Below, one piece after another: positions 55,629 to 64,000 of a stretch of 64,000 bases of DNA. Each line of letters begins with the position of its first letter. Within the stretch, counting starts at the first letter, position 1. The position numbers were made by a program, and so were the translations under genes. The DNA is from Dorea sp. AM10-31 (GTDB lineage: Bacteria; Bacillota; Clostridia; Lachnospirales; Lachnospiraceae), in assembly GCF_003435815.1 (NCBI RefSeq), contig NZ_QTUV01000001.1, positions 248,001 through 312,000 on the forward strand, in the 5' to 3' direction. A model generated the notes under the pieces. The model searched no databases. It had not been told where the DNA came from and saw nothing but the letters and a program-made list of their open reading frames with translations.

Positions 55629-56149
55629 GATCTATTTCCTCCTTCTTCCCATTTTTCTTTGAATTTAACGATATTTTTTACAGTTCCGACTAATGTATAT
55701 ACACACATCAGTGTCAATCCTGTAAGAATTGCCAGTTCTCCGATTGGCATAGGGATTCCAAGCACTGCACTTTTCTTTCCGATTTCCAGACTATGTATCG
55801 AATATTGTACCGCCCAGTCAAACACATATATTGCTAATGCACTGGCACCGATATTACAAATGATTTCTGTAATCTGAACTGCATGTTTATTTTTTGAAAC
55901 CGCCTTCACAAGTCCGCATTCAATATGGGAATTCGTATATGCTGCACACGCTCCGCCAAGGAAATATACCCAAATAGTAGGAAATGTCAGTAATTCTTCA
56001 ATTCCAAATAAAGGCATATTAAAAAATCGTAAAATAACCTGTAACGTCACGAGGAATACCATAAATAAAGCCAATATAGAACAAATGACTTCACAGACAT
56101 TTCCAACTATGTCAAGAAAGCGTTCTATTTTTTCTCCAAGTACTTTCAT
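55625..56149 (-). CDS. dctQ: TRAP transporter small permease (DctQ)
   Basis: 174 aa with four helices (VFLVTLQVILRFF, IWVYFLGGACAAYTNSHIECGLV). Small membrane subunit joined to DctM. Lies 12 nt after dctP. Confidence 0.92.
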   Translation of the reverse strand: MKVLGEKIERFLDIVGNVCEVICSILALFMVFLVTLQVILRFFNMPLFGIEELLTFPTIWVYFLGGACAAYTNSHIECGLVKAVSKNKHAVQITEIICNIGASALAIYVFDWAVQYSIHSLEIGKKSAVLGIPMPIGELAILTGLTLMCVYTLVGTVKNIVKFKEKWEEGGNRS

Positions 56150-56161
56150 CTCTTTTTCCTC

Positions 56162-57196
56162 CTATTGATTTTGAATCTTCTTACTCAACTTGCCCCATAC
56201 GGAACCATATTCAGAACCAATTTTTGGCCATACTTTTTTCCGCACATAATCTCGATAATCATCGATTACTTTATTTCCCGGTTCGTATACTTCTACACCT
56301 TTTTCTTTGAATAACTTAATATACTTTTTCTCATTACTCTTAGCAAGTTTAAATGCTTCATCCTCAATTTCTTTTGCACTCTTCTGCACAATCTGCTTTT
56401 CCTCTGCCGACAATGTTTTCCAGGTATCCATACTCATATAGATCCAGTGACATTCCATATGCGTCTTTGTACAATACAAATATTTACACAATTCACCGTA
56501 ATCGTTCCAGTACTGTTCTGCACCACCACCAGACACACCATCTACAACTCCTGTCTGTAACGCAGTAAATGTATCAGATGTCGGCAACGGTGTTGTGGAA
56601 AAGCCAATTGCAGTTCCGAACTCTTCAAATGCTTTTTGCTGAGGAACACGAATTTTCAGTCCTTTTTTTGCACCTGGGGTTTCAATATTTTTCGCTGGCT
56701 TTGTTGTCATAATTGCACCGAAATATTTAGGAATTACGGCTAAAAGTTTGATATTTTCTTTTTTCAACTGGCCGCTTACATACTGATATACCATTCCGTC
56801 ATTCGAATTATACAATGCCATTGCTTCATCCCAGCTTGTTGCCAGATATGGAGCAATTTGTACAGATAACGTAGAGTTAACAGATGGCGACATCGATCCT
56901 AACATTAACTGGATTTCTCCCATACCTGCGCATTCTTGAACAACCGTATAATCCCCCAGTTGGTTGTTTGGATAAATATTAATCTGTAAATTATCCATCT
57001 GACTCGTCAATTTATCCGCAAATTCATTGGCAAGTTTATCGTTATCCGTGCCTTCCGCTCTTGTGTGTGCAAATTTCCAAATTCTTTTTCCACTTTTCGT
57101 CTCGCCGGATGCATTTTGACCACTATTCGCACATCCTGCAAGAAGTCCAACCGCAAAGACGCATGCAAAAATCGCACTCAAGACTCTTTTTCTCAT
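56162..57196 (-). CDS. dctP: TRAP transporter solute-binding lipoprotein (DctP)
   Basis: 344 aa. Lipoprotein signal (AVGLLAGC, lipid-linked Cys about 22), then a DctP fold (KFAHTRAEGTDNDKLANEFADKL, KIRVPQQKAFEEFGT, GVVDGVSGGGAEQYWND). Captures the substrate outside the cell. The binding-site Arg in KIRVPQ suggests a carboxylated ligand. First gene of the dctPQM-sdaA operon. Confidence 0.92.
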   Translation of the reverse strand: MRKRVLSAIFACVFAVGLLAGCANSGQNASGETKSGKRIWKFAHTRAEGTDNDKLANEFADKLTSQMDNLQINIYPNNQLGDYTVVQECAGMGEIQLMLGSMSPSVNSTLSVQIAPYLATSWDEAMALYNSNDGMVYQYVSGQLKKENIKLLAVIPKYFGAIMTTKPAKNIETPGAKKGLKIRVPQQKAFEEFGTAIGFSTTPLPTSDTFTALQTGVVDGVSGGGAEQYWNDYGELCKYLYCTKTHMECHWIYMSMDTWKTLSAEEKQIVQKSAKEIEDEAFKLAKSNEKKYIKLFKEKGVEVYEPGNKVIDDYRDYVRKKVWPKIGSEYGSVWGKLSKKIQNQ

Positions 57197-57229
57197 TCCT
57201 TGTATCCTCCTTGTTATTTTGTATTGTCT

Positions 57230-57280
57230 GGTTGTCTGACAGCCTTACATTTAATATACATTAAATCCATCAAAAGTCAA
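57230..57280 (-). promoter_or_regulatory. Promoter of dctP with candidate GntR operator
   Basis: Minus strand TTGACT (57280-57275), 16-nt spacer, TATATT (57258-57253). Just downstream is the near-palindrome GGTTGTC-T-GACAGCC (57230-57244), fitting operators of FCD-type GntR repressors and placed over the start of transcription. Confidence 0.6.
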
Positions 57281-57303
57281 GTAGTTATTTGAAATTGTTT
57301 CAA

Positions 57304-57346
57304 AAAAACATGAGTTGTCGCAACAATTTAGACAACTCATGTTTTT
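57304..57346 (-). terminator. Terminator after gntR
   Basis: Perfect 16-bp stem (57304-57319 and 57331-57346) ending in T-runs on both strands, between gntR and dctP, so dctP needs its own promoter. Confidence 0.88.
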
Positions 57347-57349
57347 ATT

Positions 57350-58054
57350 CTATTTATTTCTCATTTTTCTAGTTAAATGATATTCCACAATCTTTCGAGC
57401 TCGCTCGGCATCATGATCTTTTAATGCCTGAATCACCTCACCATGTTCACGATGGTATGATAACACCTCTTCAAGCTCCGAGTCCTTTTCAAACTCTTCT
57501 CTTTCCTCCAAAACCATCTGCACCAATGAATTATATAGCGCCATCAGCACATCATTATGAAGCATCTTCACAATGTAAGCATGAAATTCATGTCCTTTTT
57601 TTTCAGACTCTTCATCCCGGCCCTGTAACGTATCTTCTACCATCTCTTCATAATTTTTCTGTAAATATGCAATATCTTCTTCCGTACACTGCTTTGCTGC
57701 AAGGTAAGCCGCCTGAGATTCCAATATTAATCTGCACTGTAAGATCTCATCATAATAATGTTCATTGCTCATCATTTCCATCAGACGATTATCATTGATT
57801 CTCTGTAACGCATTCGGTGCAATATAAGTTCCCTGTCCGGTCCGCGCCTCCAGGATTCCTAACACCTGCAAAGATTTTATTGCCTCTCTTATGGAACTTC
57901 TGCCAACCTGGAATTCTTTTGCCAGTTCTATTTCCCCTTGAATACGTTCTCCCTCTTTCCAGGTCCCGTCTTCAATCTGTTTTTTTATCTGTGTTGATAT
58001 ATCTTCGTATACTTTATTCTTCTGAATTGGCGTAATCATAAATTCATTCCCCAT
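57350..58054 (-). CDS. GntR-family regulator with FCD domain
   Basis: 234 aa. Winged helix about 10-80 (GRSSIREAIKSLQVLGILEARTGQGT) and an FCD ligand domain with metal-binding His residues (EFHAYIVKML, HREHGEVIQAL). Such regulators usually sense organic acids and repress adjacent catabolic or transport genes. The dctPQM-sdaA operon lies right downstream. Confidence 0.9.
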   Translation of the reverse strand: MGNEFMITPIQKNKVYEDISTQIKKQIEDGTWKEGERIQGEIELAKEFQVGRSSIREAIKSLQVLGILEARTGQGTYIAPNALQRINDNRLMEMMSNEHYYDEILQCRLILESQAAYLAAKQCTEEDIAYLQKNYEEMVEDTLQGRDEESEKKGHEFHAYIVKMLHNDVLMALYNSLVQMVLEEREEFEKDSELEEVLSYHREHGEVIQALKDHDAERARKIVEYHLTRKMRNK

Positions 58055-58234
58055 CTTTCTCTAATATTAAGATATACTTTTTCAATTTGTATTTATCTTA
58101 TCACATTTTATACTTGAAACCCACCTATTTTTATCTCCTTTAACTGGCTTGCTTAGTTTTGTTATATCTGGCTTTTTCAAACACACCACTTTAGTGCTAA
58201 GATAAGTGTAGTTTTGATGAAGGGAAGTTACACT

Positions 58235-59104
58235 ATGACAAAAAAAATTGCCGTAATCAATGATTTATCCGGATTCGGCAGGTGTTCTCTTACTGCAGCA
58301 ATCTCTGTCATTGCCGCTATGGGAGTGCAGCCCTGTCCGCTGCCGACAGCAGTGTTATCCGCTCAGACCGGATATCCGAGTTATTATTGTGATGATTATA
58401 CAGAGAAGATGGAGTATTTTCGAAGCGAATGGAAAAAGATGGGGCAGACTTTTGACGGTATTTACACCGGATTCGTAGCAAGCGAGCAGCAAATTGACCA
58501 GATTTTTCATTTCGTAGAAACATTTGACACACCGGACACATTCTTATTAGTCGATCCGGTTATGGGGGACGATGGGCACACCTACGCAATGTTCACTCCC
58601 GAACTGTTGCGCAAAATGAAAAAACTTGCCATGACCGCTGACATTATCACACCAAATCTGACAGAGCTGACATTACTCACGGATGCTTCTTATCATGAAC
58701 TGGTTGCCATTTCCGATGCAGAATCTATGATGAAAGAAATCGTGAAGCTGGCACAGAGTCTTTGTGAAGCCGGACCTTCTAAAGTTATTGTAACCGGAAT
58801 CCGTTTTTCTGATAATGACGGAACTCGCAAAATGGGAAACCTCTATGTTACAAAAGAAGTGCAGACACTTGTCGCTTTTCCATATATCGGTGGCAGTTAT
58901 TCCGGAACCGGAGATCTTTTTGCTTCCTGCTTAAGCGCAGGGATTGCAAGGGGATATGACGTACCAGCCACCATTAAACTCGCCGGTACATTTCTGGAAG
59001 CCGCACTTACTGACTCTGTCAGGGAACATATTCCGGCTAATGATGGTGTAAATTATGAGCAATATCTGGCAATGCTTACTGCCGGATTAAAAAAGGAGAT
59101 TTAA
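58235..59104 (+). CDS. Pyridoxamine/pyridoxal kinase (PdxK/PdxY type)
   Basis: 289 aa ribokinase-like: VINDLSGFGRCSLTAAISVIAAMG at the N-terminus, DPVMGDDGHTY and the anion-hole motif GGSYSGTGDLFAS. Makes pyridoxal phosphate from B6 vitamers. The ATG at 58235 is preferred over a longer reading from 58214. Followed after 2 nt by an S-component-like membrane gene. Confidence 0.88.
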   Translation: MTKKIAVINDLSGFGRCSLTAAISVIAAMGVQPCPLPTAVLSAQTGYPSYYCDDYTEKMEYFRSEWKKMGQTFDGIYTGFVASEQQIDQIFHFVETFDTPDTFLLVDPVMGDDGHTYAMFTPELLRKMKKLAMTADIITPNLTELTLLTDASYHELVAISDAESMMKEIVKLAQSLCEAGPSKVIVTGIRFSDNDGTRKMGNLYVTKEVQTLVAFPYIGGSYSGTGDLFASCLSAGIARGYDVPATIKLAGTFLEAALTDSVREHIPANDGVNYEQYLAMLTAGLKKEI

Positions 59105-59106
59105 TA

Positions 59107-59634
59107 ATGAATGAGAAACAGCAAAAACCAGTTACTTTATTGACTGTCACCGGATTATTCGCAGCAATCATCACCTTGATGACTGCATATATCTGTCATA
59201 TACCTTACGGTGCAAACGGTGGATATATCCACTTCGGTGATGCCCTGATCTATGTCGCAGCTGTGATCCTGCCAAGACCATATGCGATGGCTGCCGCTGC
59301 GATCGGCGGAGGACTTGCAGACCTTCTGACTGCACCAATGTGGGCGCCGGCAACGATTATAATCAAGATGCTGATCACATTACCATTTACAAGCAAAAAC
59401 GGTCGCATGCTGAACGGACGTAATATCATTGCACCTTTCCTCGCCGCTCTTATTTCCGCAACCGGTTATTATCTTGCCCAAGGAATCCTCTTTGGTTCCT
59501 GGATATCTGTCATCGTTTCTTTTGCAGGAAGCGCTGTACAGTCCGGTGGAAGTGCTGTGATTTTCCTTGTACTTGCATGTGCAATGGATAAAGCACATAT
59601 CAAAAATAAAGCAGAATTGATTTTATATCAGTAA
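59107..59634 (+). CDS. ECF-transporter S-component-like membrane protein (TIGR04002-like)
   Basis: 175 aa with five or six helices and an ECF S-component look (GGYIHFGDALIYVAAVILPRPYAMAAAAIGGGLADLL). Placed between a pyridoxal kinase and a radical SAM gene. I recall proteins of this type being paired with such radical SAM proteins (TIGR04002/TIGR04100), but cannot verify that here. Uptake of a B6 vitamer is a sensible guess from the kinase next door. Confidence 0.75.
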   Translation: MNEKQQKPVTLLTVTGLFAAIITLMTAYICHIPYGANGGYIHFGDALIYVAAVILPRPYAMAAAAIGGGLADLLTAPMWAPATIIIKMLITLPFTSKNGRMLNGRNIIAPFLAALISATGYYLAQGILFGSWISVIVSFAGSAVQSGGSAVIFLVLACAMDKAHIKNKAELILYQ

Positions 59635-59707
59635 ATCTAAAATATTATCTGCTTGAGCTGCCGCAGACAGCTTTCTAATGAAATACTTTAAGATAGGAGA
59701 ACAAAAA

Positions 59708-60304
59708 ATGGCTGACATTTTATACACATACAAAAACCAGGTATACGCAAACATTACAAATCAATGCAACTGCAGATGCACCTTCTGCATCCGAAGTCAC
59801 GAAGACGGTGTCGGTGATGCCGAGACCCTCTGGCACAAAAAAGATCCGACACTGGAAGAGATTAAAGCTGCCATGGATGCTTTTGATTTTACCGGTTATG
59901 ATGAGCTTGTTTACTGCGGTTATGGAGAACCGACCTGTGCGCTCGACATCCTTCTGGCATCCGCAAAATATGCCAAAGAAAAATACGGTGTAAAAATCCG
60001 CATTAATACAAACGGACTTGGCAATCTTCAGCACGGACGAGATATTGTTCCGGAACTTGCCCCGGTTGTCGATGCACTTTCCATCAGTCTGAATGCACCG
60101 GATGCCGAAAAATACAATGCTGTCACAAGACCTCGTTTCGAAGGAGCTTTTGAAGCTATGCTTTCCTTTGCACAGGAAGCCCATAAAGTGATCCCGTCGG
60201 TAAGATTATCCATTGTAGATGTTCTCCCGGAAGATCAGATTGAAGCCTGTAAGAAGCTGACCGCTGACCTTGGTGTGCCGCTGAAAATCCGTAAATTTGC
60301 TTAA
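59708..60304 (+). CDS. Radical SAM protein partnered with the membrane gene
   Basis: 198 aa from the ATG at 59708 (AGGAG ahead). The radical SAM cluster motif C-x3-C-x2-C is within NQCNCRCTFCIR, followed by YCGYGEPT and RINTNGLGN. At about 200 residues it is short, with no extra SPASM-type domain. The role is unknown; the partnership with an S-component-like protein suggests modification or salvage of a vitamin-like compound. Confidence 0.85.
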   Translation: MADILYTYKNQVYANITNQCNCRCTFCIRSHEDGVGDAETLWHKKDPTLEEIKAAMDAFDFTGYDELVYCGYGEPTCALDILLASAKYAKEKYGVKIRINTNGLGNLQHGRDIVPELAPVVDALSISLNAPDAEKYNAVTRPRFEGAFEAMLSFAQEAHKVIPSVRLSIVDVLPEDQIEACKKLTADLGVPLKIRKFA

Positions 60305-60313
60305 ATCTTGTTA

Positions 60314-61186
60314 TTACTTCTGTATAGACTTCGGCGTACAGTGCATGTACCGCTTGAAAATCTGGCCAAAATACGCCGGGCTGGCAAATCCAACCAGTCC
60401 GGCTGTCTCTGCAACGCTCTTTCCTTTTTTCAGAAGTGGAATACTTTTCTGTATCCGAAGAGACATCAGATATTCCAGAATGGTCATATCCATATGTTTC
60501 TTAAAAAATCTACAACATTCACTTTTACAAATATTCACATGTGCTGCTATATCATCCAGATTGATGTCACGGCTGTAATTCTGTTCCATGTAAGAAAGCA
60601 TTTTCCTGAGACGTTCCAGATGCACTGCGCTCTCCGCTTTTGCATGCGGTCTTTTTCTGTATTCCCGGTACAGATAATCCCAGATCCTAAGGACTTCCTG
60701 CTGGATCTGCATCTCATAATCTTCCGGCTGTTCATCCATAAGTTTCTGGATCTTAACCATCCGCCGCAAAATGTCCTGATGCCACTCTATATCTTTTTCC
60801 AGCTTAAGCGCTGCAAAACTGCTGTCATCAACCAATGGCTCCACATATTTACTGTGAAAAACACTTCCCTCATATCCATAAACCAGACGCGGATGAAAGG
60901 TAATGGATAAATATGTACATTCCTTCCGGTCACGCCGGTATCCGGCATGCAGCGTCCGGCTGTTTCCAAACATACCTTCGCCCTCTTCCAGATTATATAT
61001 CTTTTCATTAATGTGGTATTCCATCTCTCCGGATACGATCTTCGTAATCTCGATCTCCGGGTGCCAGTGCCACAAAAATGCACCCTGTTCATAGGACTCA
61101 ATATGCTCCACAGCTACATTTAACGGGAAACTGTAACTGCCATGTTCCTTGATTTCTTTCTGATTCTCTTCAATATTAATCTGCAT
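60314..61186 (-). CDS. AraC-family transcriptional regulator, divergent from galKT
   Basis: 290 aa. N-terminal cupin sensor (HWHPEIEITKIVSGEMEYHIN) and C-terminal double helix-turn-helix (INLDDIAAHVNICKSECCRFFKKH ... TAGLVGFASPAYFGQIFKRYM). ATG at 61186 follows GAGGAAG; a TTG at 61201 lies on that site. Likely regulates the divergent galactose genes. Confidence 0.9.
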   Translation of the reverse strand: MQINIEENQKEIKEHGSYSFPLNVAVEHIESYEQGAFLWHWHPEIEITKIVSGEMEYHINEKIYNLEEGEGMFGNSRTLHAGYRRDRKECTYLSITFHPRLVYGYEGSVFHSKYVEPLVDDSSFAALKLEKDIEWHQDILRRMVKIQKLMDEQPEDYEMQIQQEVLRIWDYLYREYRKRPHAKAESAVHLERLRKMLSYMEQNYSRDINLDDIAAHVNICKSECCRFFKKHMDMTILEYLMSLRIQKSIPLLKKGKSVAETAGLVGFASPAYFGQIFKRYMHCTPKSIQK

Positions 61187-61320
61187 TTTCCACTTCCTCA
61201 ATATTCTTATAGTATTGTCTATTATTCTTATTGCGAGTGTTTATTTATCTCATTATTATTATCATAGTTCAACAAAGCATTTATCGCAACTATAAAATAA
61301 AAAAGAATGGAGAATAAAAA

Positions 61321-62490
61321 ATGACAGAGAAATTAATGGAAACTTTTCAGAATCTTTTCGGTGCCGACGGAGATATCCGCACGTATTTCGCACCTGGACG
61401 CGTAAACTTGATCGGAGAACATACAGATTATAATGGCGGACACGTATTTCCATGTGCATTAACACTTGGAACTTATGCGGTAGCAAGAAAAAGAGACGAC
61501 CGTGTTCTCCGCTTCTATTCTGAAAACTTCGCTTCCCTTGGTGTGATTGAGACAAGTCTTGATGACCTTGTACCAGATGAAAAAGCAGACTGGACAAACT
61601 ATCCAAAGGGAGTGATGTGGACATTCGAGAAACGCGGCTACAAACTTCCGCAGGGAATGGACATTGCTATTTACGGTGATATTCCAAACGGTTCCGGACT
61701 GTCCTCTTCTGCTTCCCTGGAAGTACTGACAGGTATTGTGTTAAAAGATATGTTTGGATTTGATGAGATTACGATGCCGGAGATTGCACAGATCGGACAG
61801 TATTCTGAAAATAACTTCAATGGTTGCAACTGTGGAATCATGGATCAGTTTGCAAGTGCCATGGGTAAAAAAGACAATGCGATTTTCCTTGACACAAATA
61901 CTCTGGAATACGAATATGCACCGGTTGTACTCCCAGATGCAAAAATCGTTATCACAAACAGTAAAGTAAAACACAGTCTTGTAGATTCTGCATACAATGA
62001 CCGCAGAAGTGAATGTGAAACTGCTCTGGAAGAACTGAAATCCGAAATGCCGATCGTTACTCTCGGCGATCTTACGGAAGCAGAGTTCGAAGCACACAAA
62101 GATACAATCAAAGATCCTGTAAGACAGCTCCGTGCAAAACATGCTGTATACGAAAACCAGCGAACCATCCGTGCAGTCGCTGCATTGAAAGCAAACAATA
62201 TTGAAGAATTTGGTAAATTGATGAACGAATCCCACATTTCTCTAAAAAATGATTACGAAGTATCCTGCGAAGAAATCGATATTCTCGTAGACCTTGCATG
62301 GGAAATCCCGGGCGTTATCGGTTCCCGTATCACAGGAGGCGGATTCGGCGGATGTACTGTCAGCATTGTAAAAAACGATGCGGTTGATACATTTATCGAA
62401 AAAGTTGGTAACGGATATAAAGAGCAGACCGGAAACACTGCTGAGTTCTATGTTGTAGAAGTTGGCGATGGCGCACACCGTCTGAGCTAG
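61321..62490 (+). CDS. galK: Galactokinase
   Basis: 389 aa GHMP kinase: PGRVNLIGEHTDYNGG, PNGSGLSSSASLE and GGGFGGCTVS. Phosphorylates galactose at C1 in the Leloir pathway. Followed 11 nt later by galT. Confidence 0.97.
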   Translation: MTEKLMETFQNLFGADGDIRTYFAPGRVNLIGEHTDYNGGHVFPCALTLGTYAVARKRDDRVLRFYSENFASLGVIETSLDDLVPDEKADWTNYPKGVMWTFEKRGYKLPQGMDIAIYGDIPNGSGLSSSASLEVLTGIVLKDMFGFDEITMPEIAQIGQYSENNFNGCNCGIMDQFASAMGKKDNAIFLDTNTLEYEYAPVVLPDAKIVITNSKVKHSLVDSAYNDRRSECETALEELKSEMPIVTLGDLTEAEFEAHKDTIKDPVRQLRAKHAVYENQRTIRAVAALKANNIEEFGKLMNESHISLKNDYEVSCEEIDILVDLAWEIPGVIGSRITGGGFGGCTVSIVKNDAVDTFIEKVGNGYKEQTGNTAEFYVVEVGDGAHRLS

Positions 62491-62501
62491 GAGGAATTCA
62501 G

Positions 62502-63995
62502 ATGTTATATGAAAATATCAGACATTTAGTAGACTATGGAATCAGAACCGGACTGACACCGGAATGTGAACGGATCTATACAACAAATCTTCTGTTAGAT
62601 CTTTTTCACGAAGATAACTACGAAGAGCCGGAAGCTGTGGCTTATGGCTCTCCGGATCTTGAAACAATCCTTGCAAACCTTTTAAATATTGCCGTAGAAC
62701 GTGGAATCATTGAAGACAATGTTGTTTACCGCGATCTCTTCGACACAAAGCTTATGAACTGTCTGCTTCCAAGACCCGCACAGGTACAGGCAGCTTTCTG
62801 GGAAAAATATGCTATTTCCCCAGAAAAAGCAACGGACTATTATTATAAATTCAGTCAGGACAGTGATTACATCCGCCGCTACCGCGTAGCAAAAGACCTG
62901 AAGTGGAAAGTCGATTCTCCATACGGTGAAATTGACATTACAATCAATTTATCCAAACCGGAGAAAGATCCAAAAGCAATCGCTGCCGCAAGAAATGCTG
63001 CCGCAAGCAGCTACCCGAAATGTCAGCTTTGCATGGAAAATGAAGGTTACGCCGGAAGAGTCAATCATCCGGCGAGAGAAAACCACCGTATTATTCCGAT
63101 TACGATCAATCAGAGTAACTGGGGATTCCAGTATTCCCCATATGTATACTATAATGAGCACTGCATCGTCTTTAATGGTGAACATGTGCCAATGAAGATC
63201 GACCGTGCTGCATTTACCAAATTATTTGATTTTATCAAATTATTTCCACATTATTTCCTTGGTTCCAATGCCGATCTTCCGATTGTCGGTGGCTCTATCT
63301 TAAGCCACGATCATTTTCAGGGCGGACACTATACATTCGCCATGGCGAAAGCAAAAATCGAACTTCCGGTAACGATTCCGGGATATGAAGATGTGGAAGC
63401 CGGTATTGTAAAATGGCCATTATCCGTACTTCGCATCCGCAGCAAAGACACATCACGCCTGATCGATCTTGCGGAACATGTATTAAACTGCTGGAGATCT
63501 TATACGGATGAAGATGCATTTATTTATGCTGAAACAAACGGTGAACCGCACAACACGATTACACCGATTGCCAGAAAAAACGGTGATACTTATGAGCTGG
63601 ATCTGACACTTCGCAACAACATTACGACCGACGAACATCCGTTAGGTGTTTATCACCCGCATGCACAGTATCATCATATTAAGAAGGAAAATATCGGACT
63701 GATCGAAGTTATGGGACTTGCCGTACTTCCATCCCGTCTGAAAGAAGAACTGGAACTTCTTGCCGATTACATTGTAAATGGCAAAGATATCCGTTCAAAC
63801 AAAAAAATCGAAAAGCATGCAGACTGGGTAGAAGAATTTCTTCCGACTTACGACAATATTACAAAAGAAAATGTTATGGAAATCCTTCAGAAAGAGGTTG
63901 GCAACGTCTTCACACACGTACTGGAAGATGCCGGTGTATATAAATGCACCGAACAGGGACGTGCTGATTTTCTGAAATTTATTCACACGCTGTAA
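62502..63995 (+). CDS. galT: UDP-glucose-hexose-1-phosphate uridylyltransferase (Firmicutes type)
   Basis: 497 aa, longer than the E. coli type and matching GalT family 2. It contains YPKCQLCMENEGY, SHDHFQGGHYTF (active-site His region) and GVYHPHAQYHHIKKENIGLIEVMGLAVLP. Exchanges UMP between UDP-glucose and galactose-1-phosphate. Ends 5 bases before the window edge region; AGGAGG site. Confidence 0.96.
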   Translation: MLYENIRHLVDYGIRTGLTPECERIYTTNLLLDLFHEDNYEEPEAVAYGSPDLETILANLLNIAVERGIIEDNVVYRDLFDTKLMNCLLPRPAQVQAAFWEKYAISPEKATDYYYKFSQDSDYIRRYRVAKDLKWKVDSPYGEIDITINLSKPEKDPKAIAAARNAAASSYPKCQLCMENEGYAGRVNHPARENHRIIPITINQSNWGFQYSPYVYYNEHCIVFNGEHVPMKIDRAAFTKLFDFIKLFPHYFLGSNADLPIVGGSILSHDHFQGGHYTFAMAKAKIELPVTIPGYEDVEAGIVKWPLSVLRIRSKDTSRLIDLAEHVLNCWRSYTDEDAFIYAETNGEPHNTITPIARKNGDTYELDLTLRNNITTDEHPLGVYHPHAQYHHIKKENIGLIEVMGLAVLPSRLKEELELLADYIVNGKDIRSNKKIEKHADWVEEFLPTYDNITKENVMEILQKEVGNVFTHVLEDAGVYKCTEQGRADFLKFIHTL

Positions 63996-64000
63996 GAAAA

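Noticed and set aside
59720..60184. 154-codon ORF opposite the radical SAM gene
   Set aside because: Overlaps a convincing CxxxCxxC radical SAM gene and has no family features.

Overview
The window looks like chromosome of a spore-forming, low-to-mid GC Clostridia, most probably a gut Lachnospiraceae. The grounds are complete spoIIA-sigF and spoVA operons, a T-box in front of valS, an FMN riboswitch in front of ribU, fused Pot transporter proteins, a TRAP transporter, Firmicutes-type galT, and secreted proteins with Big2, CAP, YARHG and BspA-type LRR domains. This is inferred from gene content; no species can be named from sequence alone.

Layout. 1-3.9 kb: minus-strand polyamine uptake operon (XRE-cupin regulator, PotA with an unusual insertion, PotB, PotC-PotD fusion running off the left edge). 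4-12.2 kb: AT-rich block of minus-strand genes for exported proteins (CAP/Big2, Fn3, LRR, YARHG), with two decayed fragments. 12.3-22.8 kb: the most unusual part, two paralogous operons in which nearly every protein starts with a CxxC...CxxC zinc ribbon followed by one membrane helix. Each operon contains a very large ECF-type sigma factor (735 and 872 aa) built as zinc ribbon - sigma2 - sigma4 - transmembrane helix - large exported domain. Four near-identical promoter-like sites (AAAACC, 16 nt, CGTCATATAA) lie in front of the two sigma operons and the two exported-protein operons, and I found no others by eye. Together these suggest a self-activating, membrane-tethered sigma system whose regulon is the adjacent surface-protein island. 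The two sigma operons also carry a homologous upstream leader of about 200 bp with a second, sigmaA-like promoter and a short palindrome; an XRE regulator is divergent from one copy.

23.5-37.9 kb: housekeeping genes (ribU with FMN riboswitch, YitT, Tex, TetR with lipid kinase and GDPD, PAP2, an SfsA-MutY fusion overlapping a small alarmone synthetase, a corrinoid adenosyltransferase, a PfoR-like membrane protein, two small unknown proteins, a Na/Pi cotransporter). 38-42.7 kb: sporulation block spoIIAA-spoIIAB-sigF-small ORF-spoVAA-AB-AC-AD-AE. 42.8-50.9 kb: TPR protein, a 44-aa ORF, folC, LTA synthase-like gene, valS with T-box. 51-58 kb: secreted Big2 protein, AEC carrier, and a serine dehydratase - TRAP transporter - GntR locus with a candidate operator. 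58.2-64 kb: pyridoxal kinase, an S-component-like membrane protein and a radical SAM protein, then a divergent AraC regulator and galK-galT.

All functions are read from sequence motifs and gene order; no database search was run. Small genes added by direct reading are at 12190-12303, 41012-41179 and 44124-44258.
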